In this document: positions 32,630 through 44,759 of the stretch, piece after piece
Position numbering within the stretch: position 1 is the stretch's first letter
How the letters are laid out: every line of letters starts with the position of its first letter
Assembly: GCF_003255815.1 (NCBI RefSeq)
Contig: NC_037670.1
Span: forward strand, 26,996,672 to 27,060,671
Length of the DNA: 64,000 bases
DNA from: Theropithecus gelada
Taxonomy: Eukaryota; Chordata; Mammalia; Primates; Cercopithecidae
Direction: 5' to 3'
Notes under the pieces: model-generated
What the model was told of the DNA's origin: nothing
Database searches by the model: none
What the model saw: only the letters and a program-made list of their open reading frames with translations
Made by a program: the position numbers and the translations under genes

Positions 32630-33238
32630 CAGTGCCATGCAGTGACCACATCCCAGCTGTGTCACCTTGCACAAGTGTTTTAACCTCCTTGGGCTCCAGT
32701 TTCCTCATCTATAGTGTGGGTGAGACTGATAACCCCCATATTTCATAGCATTATTGTGAAAATTATTGATGAGAACATGTACGAAGTGTCCTAGTATGCC
32801 ACTGATATAGTTTGCATGTCTGTCCCCTCTAAATCTCATGTGATCCCTAATGTTAGATGTGGGACCTGATAGGAGGGGTTTGGGGCATGGGGATCTCGCA
32901 TGAATAACTTAGTGGTGTCCTCATGGTAATCAGTGAGTCTCACTCTGTTAGTTCATGTGAGAGCTGATGGCTTAAAAGAATGTGGGACCTCCCCCTTCTC
33001 CCTCTTGCTAGCTCACTCACCATGTGACACACCTGCTCCCCCTTTACCTTCCACTATGTTTGGAAGCTTCCTGAGGCCCCATTAGAAGCTGATGCCAGCA
33101 CCACGCTTCCTGTACAGTTTGCAGAACCGTGAGCCAGAATAAACCTCTATGCTTTATAAATTACTCAGCCTCAGGCATTCCTTTATAGTAATGCAAAACT
33201 GACAACCACATACTAGGGGTTTGCTAAATGGAAACTAG
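32630..33238 (+). mobile_element. MIR SINE split by an MST LTR
   Basis: MIR blocks on the plus strand: CAGCTGTGTCACCTTGCAC, GGGCTCCAGTTTCCTCATC, CATAGCATTATTGTGAAAAT and GTGTCCTAGTATGCCAC, then, after the LTR, CCACATACTAGGGGTTTGC. The break lies at 32802/33206, inside what is normally the GCACATAGTAGG block. Confidence 0.75.
32803..33205 (+). mobile_element. Solo MST-type LTR (MaLR)
   Basis: Solitary LTR of a MaLR endogenous retrovirus: TGATATAGTTTGCATGTCTG start, GTGGGACCTGATAGGAGG, CCTTCCACTATG, AATAAACCTCTATGC as the polyadenylation region, and an end near CTGACAA. Inserted in a MIR. GCCAC at the left and ACCAC at the right approximate a 5-bp TSD. No internal sequence. Confidence 0.87.
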
Positions 33239-33289
33239 ACATTTAAAAGAACATTTATGTCTTCCACAAACATTCTGGAGCATACATCA

Positions 33290-33945
33290 TGCGATGGCCA
33301 TGGAATGATGCACTTCTTTCCGTTATCTCATTGAGTCTTCACAGGGTTACTTGGCTAGGGCTATGGTAACAAAGTACCACAAACTAGATGGCTTAGAACA
33401 ATGGAGTATATTGTTTGACAGTTCTGGAGGCTAGTAAAAAATCTGGAGGAAGTAAAAAGGCAAAGTGTTGGGAGGGTCCTGTTCTCTCTGAAGCCTGTAG
33501 GGGAAAAATCCTTCCTTGCCTTTTCCAGCTTTTCTGGTAGTTCCAGACAGTCCTTGGTTTGTGGCAGCAGAATTCCAATCTCTGCCTCCATCTTCACTTT
33601 GTGTTTTCTGTATGTATATTTGTTTTGGGGCCCACATTTTCCTATTATTTTTGTAAGGACACCAGTCATATTGGAGTAGAGCCCACCTCAATGACCTTGC
33701 CTTTACTTGATTAATTCTGTAAAGACTCCATCTTCAAATAAGGTCACATAAAATAGGTACTACAAGTTAGAACTCCAACACATTTTTTGAGGGGACAGAA
33801 TTCAATCCATAACATTCACTTGGTAGGTATTATGATCCATATTTCATTAGGTGAGTGAACTAAAACACAGAGAAACCAAAGCAAGGACTTGAACCCAAAC
33901 CTGCAAGGCTCTCCAGCTCATGGCATGCCCTTTCTACCAACGTCT
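33290..33945 (-). mobile_element. MIR SINE split by an MLT1 LTR
   Basis: Left piece 33290-33350 (CGTTATCTCATTGAGTCTTC) and right piece 33815-33945 (GGTAGGTATTATGATCC, ACTAAAACACAGAGAAACC, GGACTTGAACCCAAACC) read as one reversed MIR if the LTR between them is removed. Confidence 0.7.
33351..33814 (-). mobile_element. MLT1-like solo LTR (MaLR)
   Basis: Reversed: AAAGTACCACAAACTAGATGG near the left, GACAGTTCTGGAGGCTAG, TCCTTGCCTTTTCC, CAAATAAGGTCACATAAAATAG, ending TTCAATCCATAACA. The first bases (normally TGTATTAG) seem to be lost. Frames of 61-102 codons on the minus strand (33361-33691) fall wholly within the LTR and are not genes. Confidence 0.78.
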
Positions 33946-33975
33946 GGCTGCCTCCACGTATAAAACCTCTCGGTG

Positions 33976-34301
33976 GGCCGGGTGCGGTGGCTCATACCTG
34001 TAATCCCAGCACTTTGGGAGGCTGAGGTGGGCGGATCACCTGAGATTGGGAGTTCGGACCAGCCTGACCAACATGGAAAAACCCTGTCTTTACTAAAAAT
34101 ATAAAATGAGCCAGGCATGGTGGCACATGCCTGTAATCCCAGCTACTTGGGAGGCTGAGGCAGGAGAATGACTTGAACCCGGGAGGCCGAGGTTGCGGTG
34201 AGCTGAGATCACACCATTGTACTCCAGCCTGGGCAACAAGAGCGAAACTTCGTCTCAAAAACAAAACCAACCAACCAAACTAACAAAACAACAACAAAAA
34301 G
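33976..34301 (+). mobile_element. AluS-like SINE with AACC-rich tail
   Basis: Plus-strand Alu from GGCCGGGTGCGGTGG to an A-tail that has decayed into AACC/AACA units (34260-34300). CCTCTCGGTG (33966-33975) and CTTCTCAGTG (34302-34311) are a TSD, two changes apart. Confidence 0.92.
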
Positions 34302-34311
34302 CTTCTCAGTG

Positions 34312-34968
34312 AACTGGCAGAGTTTCAAAGTTTTGGGATAACTGGAGCCCCCAGTTGCTGCAATAAAATTAATTATTATTGGGCAAAATGGACTAAATCC
34401 ACAAGTATAATAGTTTATGGGCCGTTTTGCTCAAGAAAACGGCCGTGAGTGGTTCTTACATGTGTCAGTGCTTGGCAAGGGTTTCAAACCTGGTTTTACC
34501 ATCTCCTCCTTTTACTTGGAATTTCTGGTTCTGTTTTTAACCACCAAGGCCTCAGCTTCTTTCCCCAAAAAGGAAGCTGGCAATTCCTGTTCCATAAACC
34601 ATGAGATGAGATTGATTAAAAAACATTTTTGTCTTTCTTTAGTTGATAGTTTAATAACTTCAGTAACATATGCTATACTAATCTAGTCCTGATAATAATA
34701 ACGGTACCAACCTTTATTGATCATCTCTTCTCTGTCAGGCACTTAGGACCTGTTAATGGCATTATGGGAGTTTCCATGTGGAGTGGCTCTGGGAGGGGAC
34801 CTCTGGTTCTGGCTTTGCAGGTCATCTATGTCTTTCTCCACTCTCCAAGTGTACCCTTTCCATTAAGTTGATAATGATCAGGCATCTTGCAAGTATGAAG
34901 ACATCATTTCCTCCTTTCAATTTCTATTGAAAAAAATCCAACAAATAGAACAGGGCTGCTGTACAGAG
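34312..34968. other. Unrecognised sequence
   Basis: No repeat assigned. An 89-codon frame at 34417-34686 is anonymous. Confidence 0.4.
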
Positions 34969-35185
34969 TGGGGGTTAATAAATTAGGGCCAATGGGCCAT
35001 ATCCAGCCTACCATTTACTTTTGTAAATAAAGTTTTATTGGAGCACAGCCATGCCAGTTTATGTATGCCTTTTATATGGCTACTTTTGTATCACAATGAG
35101 CAGAAGTGAGTAGTGAAACAGAGACTCTGACCCACAAAACTTAAAATATTTACTGTCCAGCTTTTTACAAAGTTTGCTGACCTCT
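34969..35185. mobile_element. hAT-type MITE (MER3-like)
   Basis: Non-autonomous DNA transposon with a palindromic layout: GGGTTAATAAATTAGGGCC at one end, AATAAAGTTTTATTGGAGCACAGCC in the middle, CTTTTTACAAAGTTTGCTGACC at the other. The same family occurs at 56354-56587. The family name is my best recollection; the terminal repeats make orientation arbitrary. Confidence 0.75.
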
Positions 35186-35584
35186 GGTCTAGAGGACTTA
35201 CAGGGATCATCAGCTTGATAGATAATGGACAATTTGAAGATGTGAGACCCTTGAGGTGAAGAATGTAAGACCAAACATTCATCCAAAATAGCAGCTGATA
35301 GAGAGGAAGACGCAGAGAGAGTGTTGCTTTATACATCGTAAAACTCAATATGGAGAGTGATGATGTTGATAAGGTACTGGATGGCAAAAGTCGAATCCAA
35401 GATTAACACTTGACTATTAAAAATCATTTCACTGCTAGGGTCATGTTAAGACCTTAAAAGAATAAAGCAAATAGGGTGTCTGTAGCAGCATGGGCCACTT
35501 CACATGAGAAGGCTCAGTTCATTTCAGATCAACTCATGTTGAAGTGGGATTTTTAAAACATGGTCTTGAAATGCTTCTCAATTT
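35186..35584. other. Unrecognised sequence
   Basis: No repeat family or exon recognised; frames are anonymous. Confidence 0.4.
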
Positions 35585-35745
35585 TTCACTTGCCTAATGA
35601 TGTTGAGCATCTTTTCATGTGATTATTTGCCATTTGCATATCTTTTGTAGTGAAGTATCTGTTCAAAATGTTTCACTCATTTTTTGAATTGAATAGAATT
35701 GCTTTCTAATTATTGAGGTTTTAAAAACAGATATAACTCACATAC
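35585..35745 (-). mobile_element. Old L1M fragment
   Basis: Reversed L1: CTAATGATGTTGAGCATC, TTTTCATGTGATTATTTGCC, CATATCTTTTGTAGTGAAG. It appears to be continued on the other side of the MLT2 LTR by CCATAACATTTACCCC, which recalls L1M 3' sequence. Confidence 0.65.
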
Positions 35746-36217
35746 TGTGACGATTAATTTTGTGTCATCTTGGCTAGGCTGTGGTTTCTATTTATTTGGT
35801 CAACAGCATCTAGATGTTGCTGTGAAGGTATTTTTAGATGTGATTATCATTTAAATCAGTAGACTTAGAGTAAAGCAGATTCCCCTACATAATGTGAGCG
35901 GGACTTGTCCAATCGGTAGAAGACCTTAAGAGAAAAGATTGAGGTTTCCCTGAGGAAGAAGGAATTCTTTCTCGACACTGCAACATGGAAACCCTGCCTG
36001 TTTCCAGCTTGCTTGCCTGCCTTGCAGATTTGGGACTGAAGACAGTAATATCAACTGTTGCCTGAATTTTGGGCTTGCCTCATGTGTTTTGGACTTGGCA
36101 ACTTTCACAATAGTGTAAGCCAATTCCTTAGGATGAATTTCTCTCTCTGTCTCTTTCTCTCTCCTTCTCTTTATGATGTAATTGGTTCTGTTTCTCTGAA
36201 GAACCCTTACTAATATG
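35746..36217 (+). mobile_element. Solo MLT2-type LTR (ERVL)
   Basis: Plus-oriented ERVL LTR: TGTGACGATTAATTTTGTG start, GTAAAGCAGATTCCCC, GTAAGCCAATTCCTTAGG, a TCTC-rich run (36141-36175), GTTCTGTTTCTCTGAAG and CTTACTAATATG at the end. Opposite in orientation to the two copies at 8081 and 13637. The TSD is ambiguous (CATAC versus CAAGC). Confidence 0.87.
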
Positions 36218-36224
36218 CAAGCCA

Positions 36225-36607
36225 TAACATTTACCCCTCCCCAAGCTGCCACCCTGGGTGAAGACCAGAAGAAAGAAAACGCCCAGGACCAATTGTAACA
36301 ATCCTAAGATGCCCTAAGTTCTCTGAGGGAAATTCATTCTCCTGTGGCAATCTTGGAAGATGTTCTTAGGTGGGGTGCATTAAACTGTTAAAATGGTCTC
36401 TGCACCTGTGTGTCTCAGTATATTGTGATCCGCTCACCCTAGTTACCCAGCACCCAGCGTAATGCCTGAGAGTGAATAAATGAGGAAAAGAAGATGAGAA
36501 TTCTAAGCCTTATAAAATAGTAAAGCCCTCATAACACAGCTGGATGAAACCATGTTTTGATCATAACATAATGAAATTTTTCCGCAGAATTTGCCTATTA
36601 TTCATAA
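36225..36607. other. Unrecognised sequence
   Basis: Apart from a possible L1M scrap at the left edge, nothing was recognised. Confidence 0.4.
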
Positions 36608-36611
36608 GCCT

Positions 36612-36722
36612 TCAGCCTGGGAGGTCGAGGCTGCAGTGAGCCGTGATTATACCACTGTACTCCAGCCTGGGTGGCAAAGCGAGACCCTGTCTCAAAAAAC
36701 AAACAAACAAAAAACACACACA
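36612..36722 (+). mobile_element. 5'-truncated Alu (3' end only)
   Basis: CAGCCTGGGAGGTCGAGGCT through CTCCAGCCTGGGTGGC and an A-rich tail with AAAC and CACA units. Only about the last 90 bases of the right monomer are present. Confidence 0.85.
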
Positions 36723-36724
36723 CC

Positions 36725-37304
36725 GTACATTTTTGCTCATAGAAGTGAATGACCAGACTACTGAGGTGATAACTAAATGCCTATCTTCTTTGGTATGTCC
36801 AGCTCTGAACAGGAATTCCACTACTTCTCAGGTACCTAAAACCAGTTTAATCTCAACAAAGAGGTTGACTGAGCCAATAACTCATAAGGCTCTGGCTTCT
36901 AGGAATTCTTAGTGCCAGTGCAGACTATCTTGGCAAATTTTTTGAACATCACACAGTTTTTGCCAAAGTACCTGACTAATGGGTGTTTGCTGACAGATTC
37001 AGCGGAGTTCTCATAGATGCTTCTCCATTTGACAGAGGAATGGTGAGCGCTGCTTGATTCTGTGTTCCCCACTTATTGGTTGAGTAAGTCCAGGACTATA
37101 GTCACCCCAACTTTAGGCTCAGCTAGTAAATGATAAGTCACTGTTTTTGAATCCTGCAGGTTCCACCTCTCTGAAGCTAGGCTAGCACCAGCGTTAGTAT
37201 CAGAGTGATCTGAAGATGGTTTTACTGTGTGGATAAATCTTCATTCTGTACCCTATCAGAAGTATTAGAGAAAATACAAAGATAAGAGTAAAATAGTGGT
37301 AGTA
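36725..37304. other. Unrecognised sequence
   Basis: No repeat family or exon recognised. Confidence 0.4.
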
Positions 37305-37795
37305 ATTTGTACATCCATGTGCATAGCAGTATTATTCATAATAGTCCAAAGTGGAAGCAACCTAAATGTCCATTGATGGATGAAGCATAAACAGAATGTG
37401 GTATTTCCATACAAGAAAATATCATTCAGGCTTAAAAGGTAAAAAAATTCCAACACGTACTTCAACATGGATGAACCTTGAGGGCACTATGCTAAGTGAA
37501 ATAAGCTGGCTGTAAAAAGACAAATACGTATGATTCCATTTACATAGTGTACTTAGAGAAGCCAAATTCATAGAGACAGAAGGTAGAATGATGACTACCA
37601 AGGGCTTGGGAGGAAGGGATGAGGAGTTATTGTTTAATAGGTACAATGTTTCAGTTATGCAGAATGAAAAAAGTTCAGGAGATGGATAGTGATGATGATT
37701 TTACAACCATCTGAATGTCCTTAACACCGTTGAACTGAAACAATTCTAAAATGTTATGTTATATATTTCACCACAGTGAAAAATAAAAAAGTCAT
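37305..37795 (+). mobile_element. Old L1M 3' end
   Basis: Plus-strand diverged LINE-1: GTATTATTCATAATAGTCCAAAG, CCTAAATGTCCATTGATGG, CATGGATGAACCTTGAGG, CTAAGTGAAATAAGC, ending in CAGTGAAAAATAAAAAAG. ORF2 C-terminus and 3'UTR, with no usable frame. Confidence 0.8.
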
Positions 37796-37829
37796 AATTT
37801 TAACAATGGTTTTCACTTATTTTATGTCT

Positions 37830-38000
37830 ACCATGTGCCAGACATTTTATGAACATCTTTGAGACAATCTTATGAGTTAAATACTTCTTTACACCAACAA
37901 TTATGATGGGCAATGAAGGATTAGAGCAGTTAAGTAAGTTGAACAAAGTCAACTTTGGTCCCCTGAGTGGCTGGAGCAGTCTGAAGTCCAGGTCTTTGTG
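37830..38000 (-). mobile_element. MIR SINE
   Basis: Reversed MIR: CCATGTGCCAGACATTTTATG, GACAATCTTATGAGTTAAATAC, GCAGTTAAGTAAGTTGAAC, GAAGTCCAGGTCTTTGTGACC. Diverged. Confidence 0.6.
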
Positions 38001-38856
38001 ACCCCAGAGTGCCTATCTGCTTTTAATTAGAAAAGGATTCCAGAGAAAGGCAGCACCCAAAACTCAGTCATCAAGACAAATGATACATTTATAATTATTT
38101 TTATTTCAGTAGATTTTGGGGTATAACTGGTTTTTGACTACATGGATAAATTCATTAGTGGTGATTTCTGAGATTTTGGTGCACCTGTCACTCAAGCAGT
38201 ATACACTGCACCCAATATGCAGCTTTTTATCTGTCACCTCCCTCTCAACCTTACCCCCAAGTTCCCAATGTCCGTTTTATCATTCTTATGCTTTTGCATC
38301 CTCATAGCTTAGCTCCCACTTATAAGTGAGAATGAATAGTCGATTTTCCATTCCTGAGTTACTTCACTTAGAATAATGGTCTCCAGTTCCATCCAAACTG
38401 GTACAAAGATTTTATTTCATTCCTTTTTATGGCTGAGTAATAGTCTATGGTGTATGTGTATGTATTATTTTCTTTATTCACTTGTTGGTTGATGGGCACT
38501 TTGGTTGATTCTGTATCTTTGCAATTGTGAATTGTGCAGCTATAAACATGCGTGTACATGTGTCTTTTTCATATAGTGACTTCCTTTAGGAATATACTCA
38601 GTAGTGGGATTACTGGATAGAATGGTAGTCTACTTTTAGTTCTTTAAAGAATCCTTATACTTTTTTCCATAGTAGTTTTACTAGTTTACATTTCCACCAG
38701 CAGTGCAAAAAAGTCTTCCCACCCTATCCATGCCAACATCTGTTGTTTTTTGACTTATGAATCATGACCATTCTTGCAGGAGTAGGGTGGTATCTCATAT
38801 TTGATAATTAGTGATGTTAAGCATTTTTTCATGTTTGTTGGCTGTCTGTATATTTT

Positions 38857-39251
38857 TGATATTGTTTGGCTCTGGGTACCCACTCAAATCTCATGATGAA
38901 TTGTAATCCCCAGTGTTGGAGGGGGGACCTGGTGGGAGGTGATTGGATCATGGGAGTGGTTTCTAATGGTTTAGTGCCATCCCTCTAGTGCTCTCTTGTG
39001 ATAGAGTTCTCATCAGATATGGTTGTTTAAAACTGTGTAGCACCTCCCCCTTCTCTCTCTTCCTCCTGCTCCAGCCATGTAGGATGTGCCTGCTTCCCCT
39101 TCCCCTTCCACCATAATTGTAAGTTTCTAGAGGCTTCCCAGCCATGCTTCCTGTACAGCCTGTGAAATCATGAGCCAATTAAACCTCTTTTCTTTATAAA
39201 TTACCCAGTCTCAGGTAGTTCCTTATAGCAATGTGAGAACGGACTGATACA
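38857..39251 (+). mobile_element. Solo MST-type LTR nested in L1-A
   Basis: MaLR LTR: TGATATTGTTTGGCTCTGG start, ACCTGGTGGGAGGTGATTGG, TTCCACCATAATTGTAAG, CAATTAAACCTCTTTTC, end CGGACTGATACA. Flanks ATTTT (38852-38856) and ATCTT (39252-39256) restore the normal L1 reading TATATCTTCTTTTGAG, so the 5-bp TSD is clear with one change. No internal part. Confidence 0.92.
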
Positions 39252-42200
39252 ATCTTCTTTTGAGAATTGTCTATTAATGTCTTTTGCCCGCTTTTTGCTG
39301 GGATTTTTTTTTTTTTTCTTGCTGATTTGCTTGAGTTCCTTCTAGATTCTGGATATTAGTCCTTTTCGGGATGTATAGTTCGCAGATATTTTCTCCCACT
39401 CTGTGGGTTGTCTGTTTACTCTGCTTATTGTTTCTCCTGCTGTGCAGAAGCTTTTTAATATAATTAGGTCCCATTTATTTATTTTTGTTTTTGTTGCATT
39501 TACTTTTGGGGTCTTAGGAATTTTTTACCTAAGCCAATGTCTAGAAGAGTTTTTCCAATGTCATCTTCTAGAATTTTTATGGTTTTAGCTTTTAGAGTTA
39601 ATTCTTTAATCCATTTTGAGTTGATTTTTGCACAAGCTGAGACTTGAGGATCCAGTTTCCTTCTTCTACATGTGGCTTGTCAGTTTTCCCAGCACCACTT
39701 ATTGAATAGGCAGTCTTTTTCCCAATGTATGTTTTTGTATGCTTTGTTGAAGATCAGTTGCTTGTAAGTATTTGGCCATATTTCTGAGTTTTCTGTTCTG
39801 TTCCATTGGTCTATGTGCCTATTTTTATACTAGTACCCTGCTGCTTTTGTAACTATGGACTTGTAGTATAATTTTAAGTCAGGTAATATGATGCCACATT
39901 TGCTTTGGCTATGGGGGCTCATTTTTGGTTCCATATGAATTTTAGGATTTTTTCTAGTTCTGTGAAGAATGATGGTATTTTGATGAGAATTGCATTGAAT
40001 CTGTAGGTTGCTTTGGGCAGTACATTTTCACAATATTGATTCTACCCATCCTTGAGCATGGGATGTGTTTCCATTTAATTGTATCATCTATGATTTCTTT
40101 CAGCAGTTTTCTTTGTAGAGACCTTTTGCCTTCTTGGTTAAGTATATTCCTAAGTTATTTTATTTTATTTTATATTATTTTGTTGTTTACAGCTGTTGTA
40201 AAAAGGGTTGAGTTCTTGATTTGATTCTCAGCTTGATCATTGTTGGTGTATAGCAGTGCTACTGATTTGTGTACATTGATTTTGTATCCTGAGACATCAC
40301 TGAATTTGTTTATCAGGTCTAGGAACTTTTTGGATAGTCTTTAGGGTTTTCTAGGTATACAGTCATATAATCAGTGAACAATGACAGTTTGACTTCCCCT
40401 TTTCCAATTTGGATGCTTTTTATTTCCTTCTCTTGTCTGATTGCTCTGGCCTGGACTTCCAGCACTGTGTTGAATAGAAGTGGTGAAAGTGGGCATCCCT
40501 GGTTGTTCCAGTTCTCAGGGAGAAAGCTTTTAGCTTTTCCCCATTCGGTATGATGTTGGCTGTGGGTGGGCCATATATAACTTTTATTACTTTGAGGTAA
40601 GTCACTTCTATGCCTATTTTGTTGAGGGTTTTTATCATAAAGGGATGTGGGATTTTAGCAAATGCTTTTTCTGCATCTATTGAGATGATCATATGCTGTT
40701 TATGTGATATATCACATTTATTGACCAGCATGTGTTAAACCATCCCTGCATCTCTGGTATAAAACCCACTTGACTGTGATGTATCATCTTTTTGATATGC
40801 TGTTGGATTCGGTTATCTAGTATTTTGTTGAGGGCTTTTGTATCTATGTTCATCAGGATTATTGGTCTGTAGTTTTCTTTTTTTGTTCTTTCCTGGTTTT
40901 GGTATTAGGGTGATACTGTCCTCATAGAATAATTTAGGGAAGATTCTGTCCTTTTCTTTTGGAATAGTTTCAGTAGGATTGGTACAAATTCTTCTTTGAA
41001 TGTCTGGTAGAATTCAGCAGTGAGTCCATCTGGTCCTGGACTTTTTTTTATTGGCAATTTAAAAAAATTATTGATTGAATCTTGCTGCTTGTTTTTGGCC
41101 TGTTTAGGGTTAATATTTTTTTCTCATTTAATCTAGGAGGGTTGTATATTTCCAAAAATTTATCCATCTCCTCTGTATTTTCTAGTTTGTGCACATAAAG
41201 GTGTTCGTAGTAGCCTTGAATGATCTTTTGTATTTCTGTGGTGTCAGTTGTAATATCTTCAGTTTCATTTATAATTGAGCTTATTTGGATTTTCTCTCTT
41301 CTTTTCCTGGCTAATCTCACTAATGGTCTATCAATTTCTTTTGCCTTTTCAAAGAACCAGCTTTTTGTTTCATTTATCTTTTGTATTTTTTTTTTTGTTT
41401 CAATTTCATTTAGCTCTGCTCTGATCTTTGTTATTTGTTTTCTTTTGCTGGGTTTGGGTTTAGTTTGTTCTTGTTTCTCTAGTTTCTTGAGGTGTGACAT
41501 TAGGTTGCCTATGTGCACTGTTTCAGACTTTTTGATGTAGGCATTTAATGCTATGAACTTTCCTCTTAGCACTGCTTTTGCTGTATCCCAGAGGTTTTTG
41601 TTTTTAAAAATTATTTTTAAAATTTTCCATAGGTTATTGGGGGTACAGGTGGTATTTGGTTATATGAGTAGGTTCTTTAGTGGTGATTTGTGAGATTTTG
41701 GTGCACCCATCACCCAAGCAGTATATGTTGCACCCTATTTGCAGTTTTTTATCCCCGGCCCCCTCATAACTTTCCCCCAAGTCCCTAAAGTCCATTGTGT
41801 CATTCTTATGCCTTTTCGTCCTCATAGCTTAGCTCCCACATATCAGTGAGAACATATGATGTTTGGTTTTTCATTCCTGAGTTACTTCACTTAGAAAATA
41901 GTCTTCCATCTCATTTAGGTTGCTGCAAATGCTGTTAATTCATTCCTTTTTGACTGAGTAGTATTCCATTGTGTATATATACCACAGTTTCTTTATCAAC
42001 TTGTTGATTGATGGGCATTTGGGTTGGTTCCACGATTTTGCAGTTGTGAATTGTGCTGCTATAAACATGCATGTGCAAGTATCTTTTCCCTAAAATAACT
42101 TCTGTTCTTCTGGGTAGATACCCAGTAGTGGGATTGCTGGATCAAACGGTAATTCCACTTTTTGTTCTTTAAGGAATTTCCATACTGTTTTCTATAGTGA

Positions 42201-44035
42201 CTGTACTAGTTTACATTCCTACTAGCAGTGTAGGAGTGTTCCCTGATCACTGCCTCCATGCCAACATCCACTGCTTTTTGATTTTTTGATTATGGCCATT
42301 CTTGATGGGGTAAGGTGGTATTGCATTGTGATTTTGATTTGCATTTCCATGATCATTAGTGATGTTGAGCATTTTTTCATATGTTTACTGGCCATTTGTA
42401 TATCTTCTTTTGAGAATTGTCTATTCATGTTCTTAGTCTACTTTTTGATGGGATTGTTTATTTTTTTCTTAATAATTTGTTTGAGTTCGTTATAGATTTT
42501 ATATGTTAGTCCTTTGTCAGATGTATAGATTGTGAAAACTTTTTCCCACTCTGTGGATTGTCTGTTCTGCTGACTGTTCCTTTTGCTGTGCAAAAGCTCT
42601 TCAGTTTAGTTAAGTCCAAGCTATTTATCTTTGTTTTTATTGCATTTTCTTTTGGGTTCTTGGTCCTGAAATCCTTGCCTAAGTCAATGTCTAGAAGGGT
42701 TTTTCCAATGTTATCTTCTAGAATTTTTATAGTTTCACTTCCTAGATTTAAGTCCTTAATCTATCTTGAGTTGATTTTTGTATAAGGTGAGAGATGAGGA
42801 TCCAGTTTCATTCTCCTACATGTGGCTAGCCAATTATCCCAGCACCATTTGTTGAAAAGGGTGTCCTATCACCATTTTATGTTTTTGTTTATTTTGTCGA
42901 AGATCAGTTGGCTGTAAGTATTCAGGTTTATTTCTGGTTTCTCTATTCTGTTCCATGGGTGTATGTGCCTATTTTTATACCAGTACTATGCTGTTTTGGT
43001 GACTATGGCCTTATAGTATAGTTTGAAATCAGGTAATGTGATGCCTCCAGATTTGTTGTTTTTGCTTAGTCTTACTTTGGTTATGCAGGCTCCTTTTTGG
43101 TTCCATATGCATTTTATAATTTTTTTTCTAATTCTGTGAAGAATGATGGTGGTATTTTGATGGGGATTGCATTGAATTTATAGATTGCTTTTGGCAGTAT
43201 GAGCGTTTTCTCAATATTGATTCTACCCATCCATGAGCATGGGATGTGTTTCCACTTGTTTGTGTTGTATTTCTTTCAGTTGTGTATGATTTCTTTCAGC
43301 AGTGTTTTGTAGTTTTCTCTGTAGAGGTTAGGTATATTCCTAAGTATTTTTTTTGAAGCTATTGTAAAATGGGTTGAGTTCTTGATTTGATTTTCTGCTT
43401 GGTTGCTATTGGTGTATAGAAGAGCTACTGATTTGTGTACATTAATCTTGTTTTTGGAAACTTTGCTGAATTCTTTTATCAGTTCTAGGAGCTTTCTGGA
43501 GGAGTCTTTAGGGTTTTTGAGGTAAACAATCATATCATCAGCAAACAGTAACAGTGTGACTTCCTCTTTACCAATTTGGATGCCCTTTATTTGTTTCTCT
43601 TGCCTGATTGCTCTGGTTAGGATTTCCAGTACTATAGTTGAAGAGGAATGGTGAGAGTGGGCATCCTTCTCTTGTTCTAGTTCTCAGAGGGAATACTTTC
43701 AACTTTTCCCCATCCAGTACTATGTTTACTGTGGGTTTAGCATAGATGGCTTTTATTACACTGAGGTATGTCCCTTGTACGCTGTTTTTGCTGAGAGTTT
43801 TAATCATAAAGGGATTCTGGGTTTTGTCGAATGCTTTTTCTGCATCTATTGAGATGATCATATGGTTTTTGTTTTTAATTTTGTTTATGTGGTGTATCAC
43901 ATTTATTGACTTGCATATGTTAAAGTATCCCTGCATCCCTGGTATAAAACCCACATGATCGTTGTGGATTATCTTTTTGATACATTGTTGGATTCGGTTT
44001 GCTAGTATTTTGGTAAGGGTTTTAGCATCTATGTT

Positions 44036-44389
44036 TGATATGGTTTGGCTGTGTCCCCACCCAAATCTCAACTTGAATTATATCTCCCAGAATTCTCCAA
44101 TGTTGTGGGAGGGACCCAGGGGGAGGTAATTGAATCATGGGGGTGGTCTTTCCTGTGCTATTCTTGTGATAGTGAATAAGTCTCACGAAATCTGATGGAT
44201 TTATCAGGGGTTTACACTTTCGATTCTTCCTCATTTTCTCTTGCTGCTGCCATTGTAAGAAGTGCCTTTTGCCTCCCGCCATGATTCTGAGGCCTCTCTA
44301 GCCATGTGGAACTGTAAGTCCAATTAAACCTCTTTTTCTTTGCAGTCTCAGTTATATCTTTATTAGCAGTGTGTAAACAGACTAATACA
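44036..44389 (+). mobile_element. Solo THE1-type LTR nested in L1-B
   Basis: TGATATGGTTTGGCTGTGTC start, GGGAGGTAATTGAATCATGG, CAATTAAACCTC, end AGACTAATACA. The L1 reading TTTAGCATCTATGTT[..]CATCAGGGATATTGG resumes on the far side. The TSD is blurred (ATGTT / ATATA). No internal retroviral sequence. Confidence 0.9.
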
Positions 44390-44759
44390 ATATACATCAG
44401 GGATATTGGTTTATAGTTTTCTTTTTTGGTTATGTCCTTTCCTGGTTTTGATATGAGGGTGATGCTGGCTTCATAGAATGAATTAAGGAGGATTCCTTCT
44501 CTCTCTACCTTGTGGAATAGTGTCAAAAGGATTGGTACCAATTCTTCTTTGAATGTCGAAGACCTTGTCTTCAAGCTCTGAATTTCTTTTTTCTACTTGT
44601 TTAATTCTGTTGCTGAGACTTTCCAGAGCATTTTGCATTTCTATAAGTGTGTCCAATGTTTCCTGAAGTTTTGATCGTTTTTTCTTTATGTTATCTATTT
44701 CCTTGAATATTTCTGTCTTCACTTCTTGTATCACCTTTTGGATTTCCTTGCACTGGGCT

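Noticed and set aside
41048..41572. 174-codon minus-strand frame
   Set aside because: Translation shows L1 ORF2 linker sequence of the nested L1-A; not a host gene.
43568..44071. 167-codon minus-strand frame
   Set aside because: L1-B ORF2 RT region that runs into the THE1 LTR; no independent coding value.
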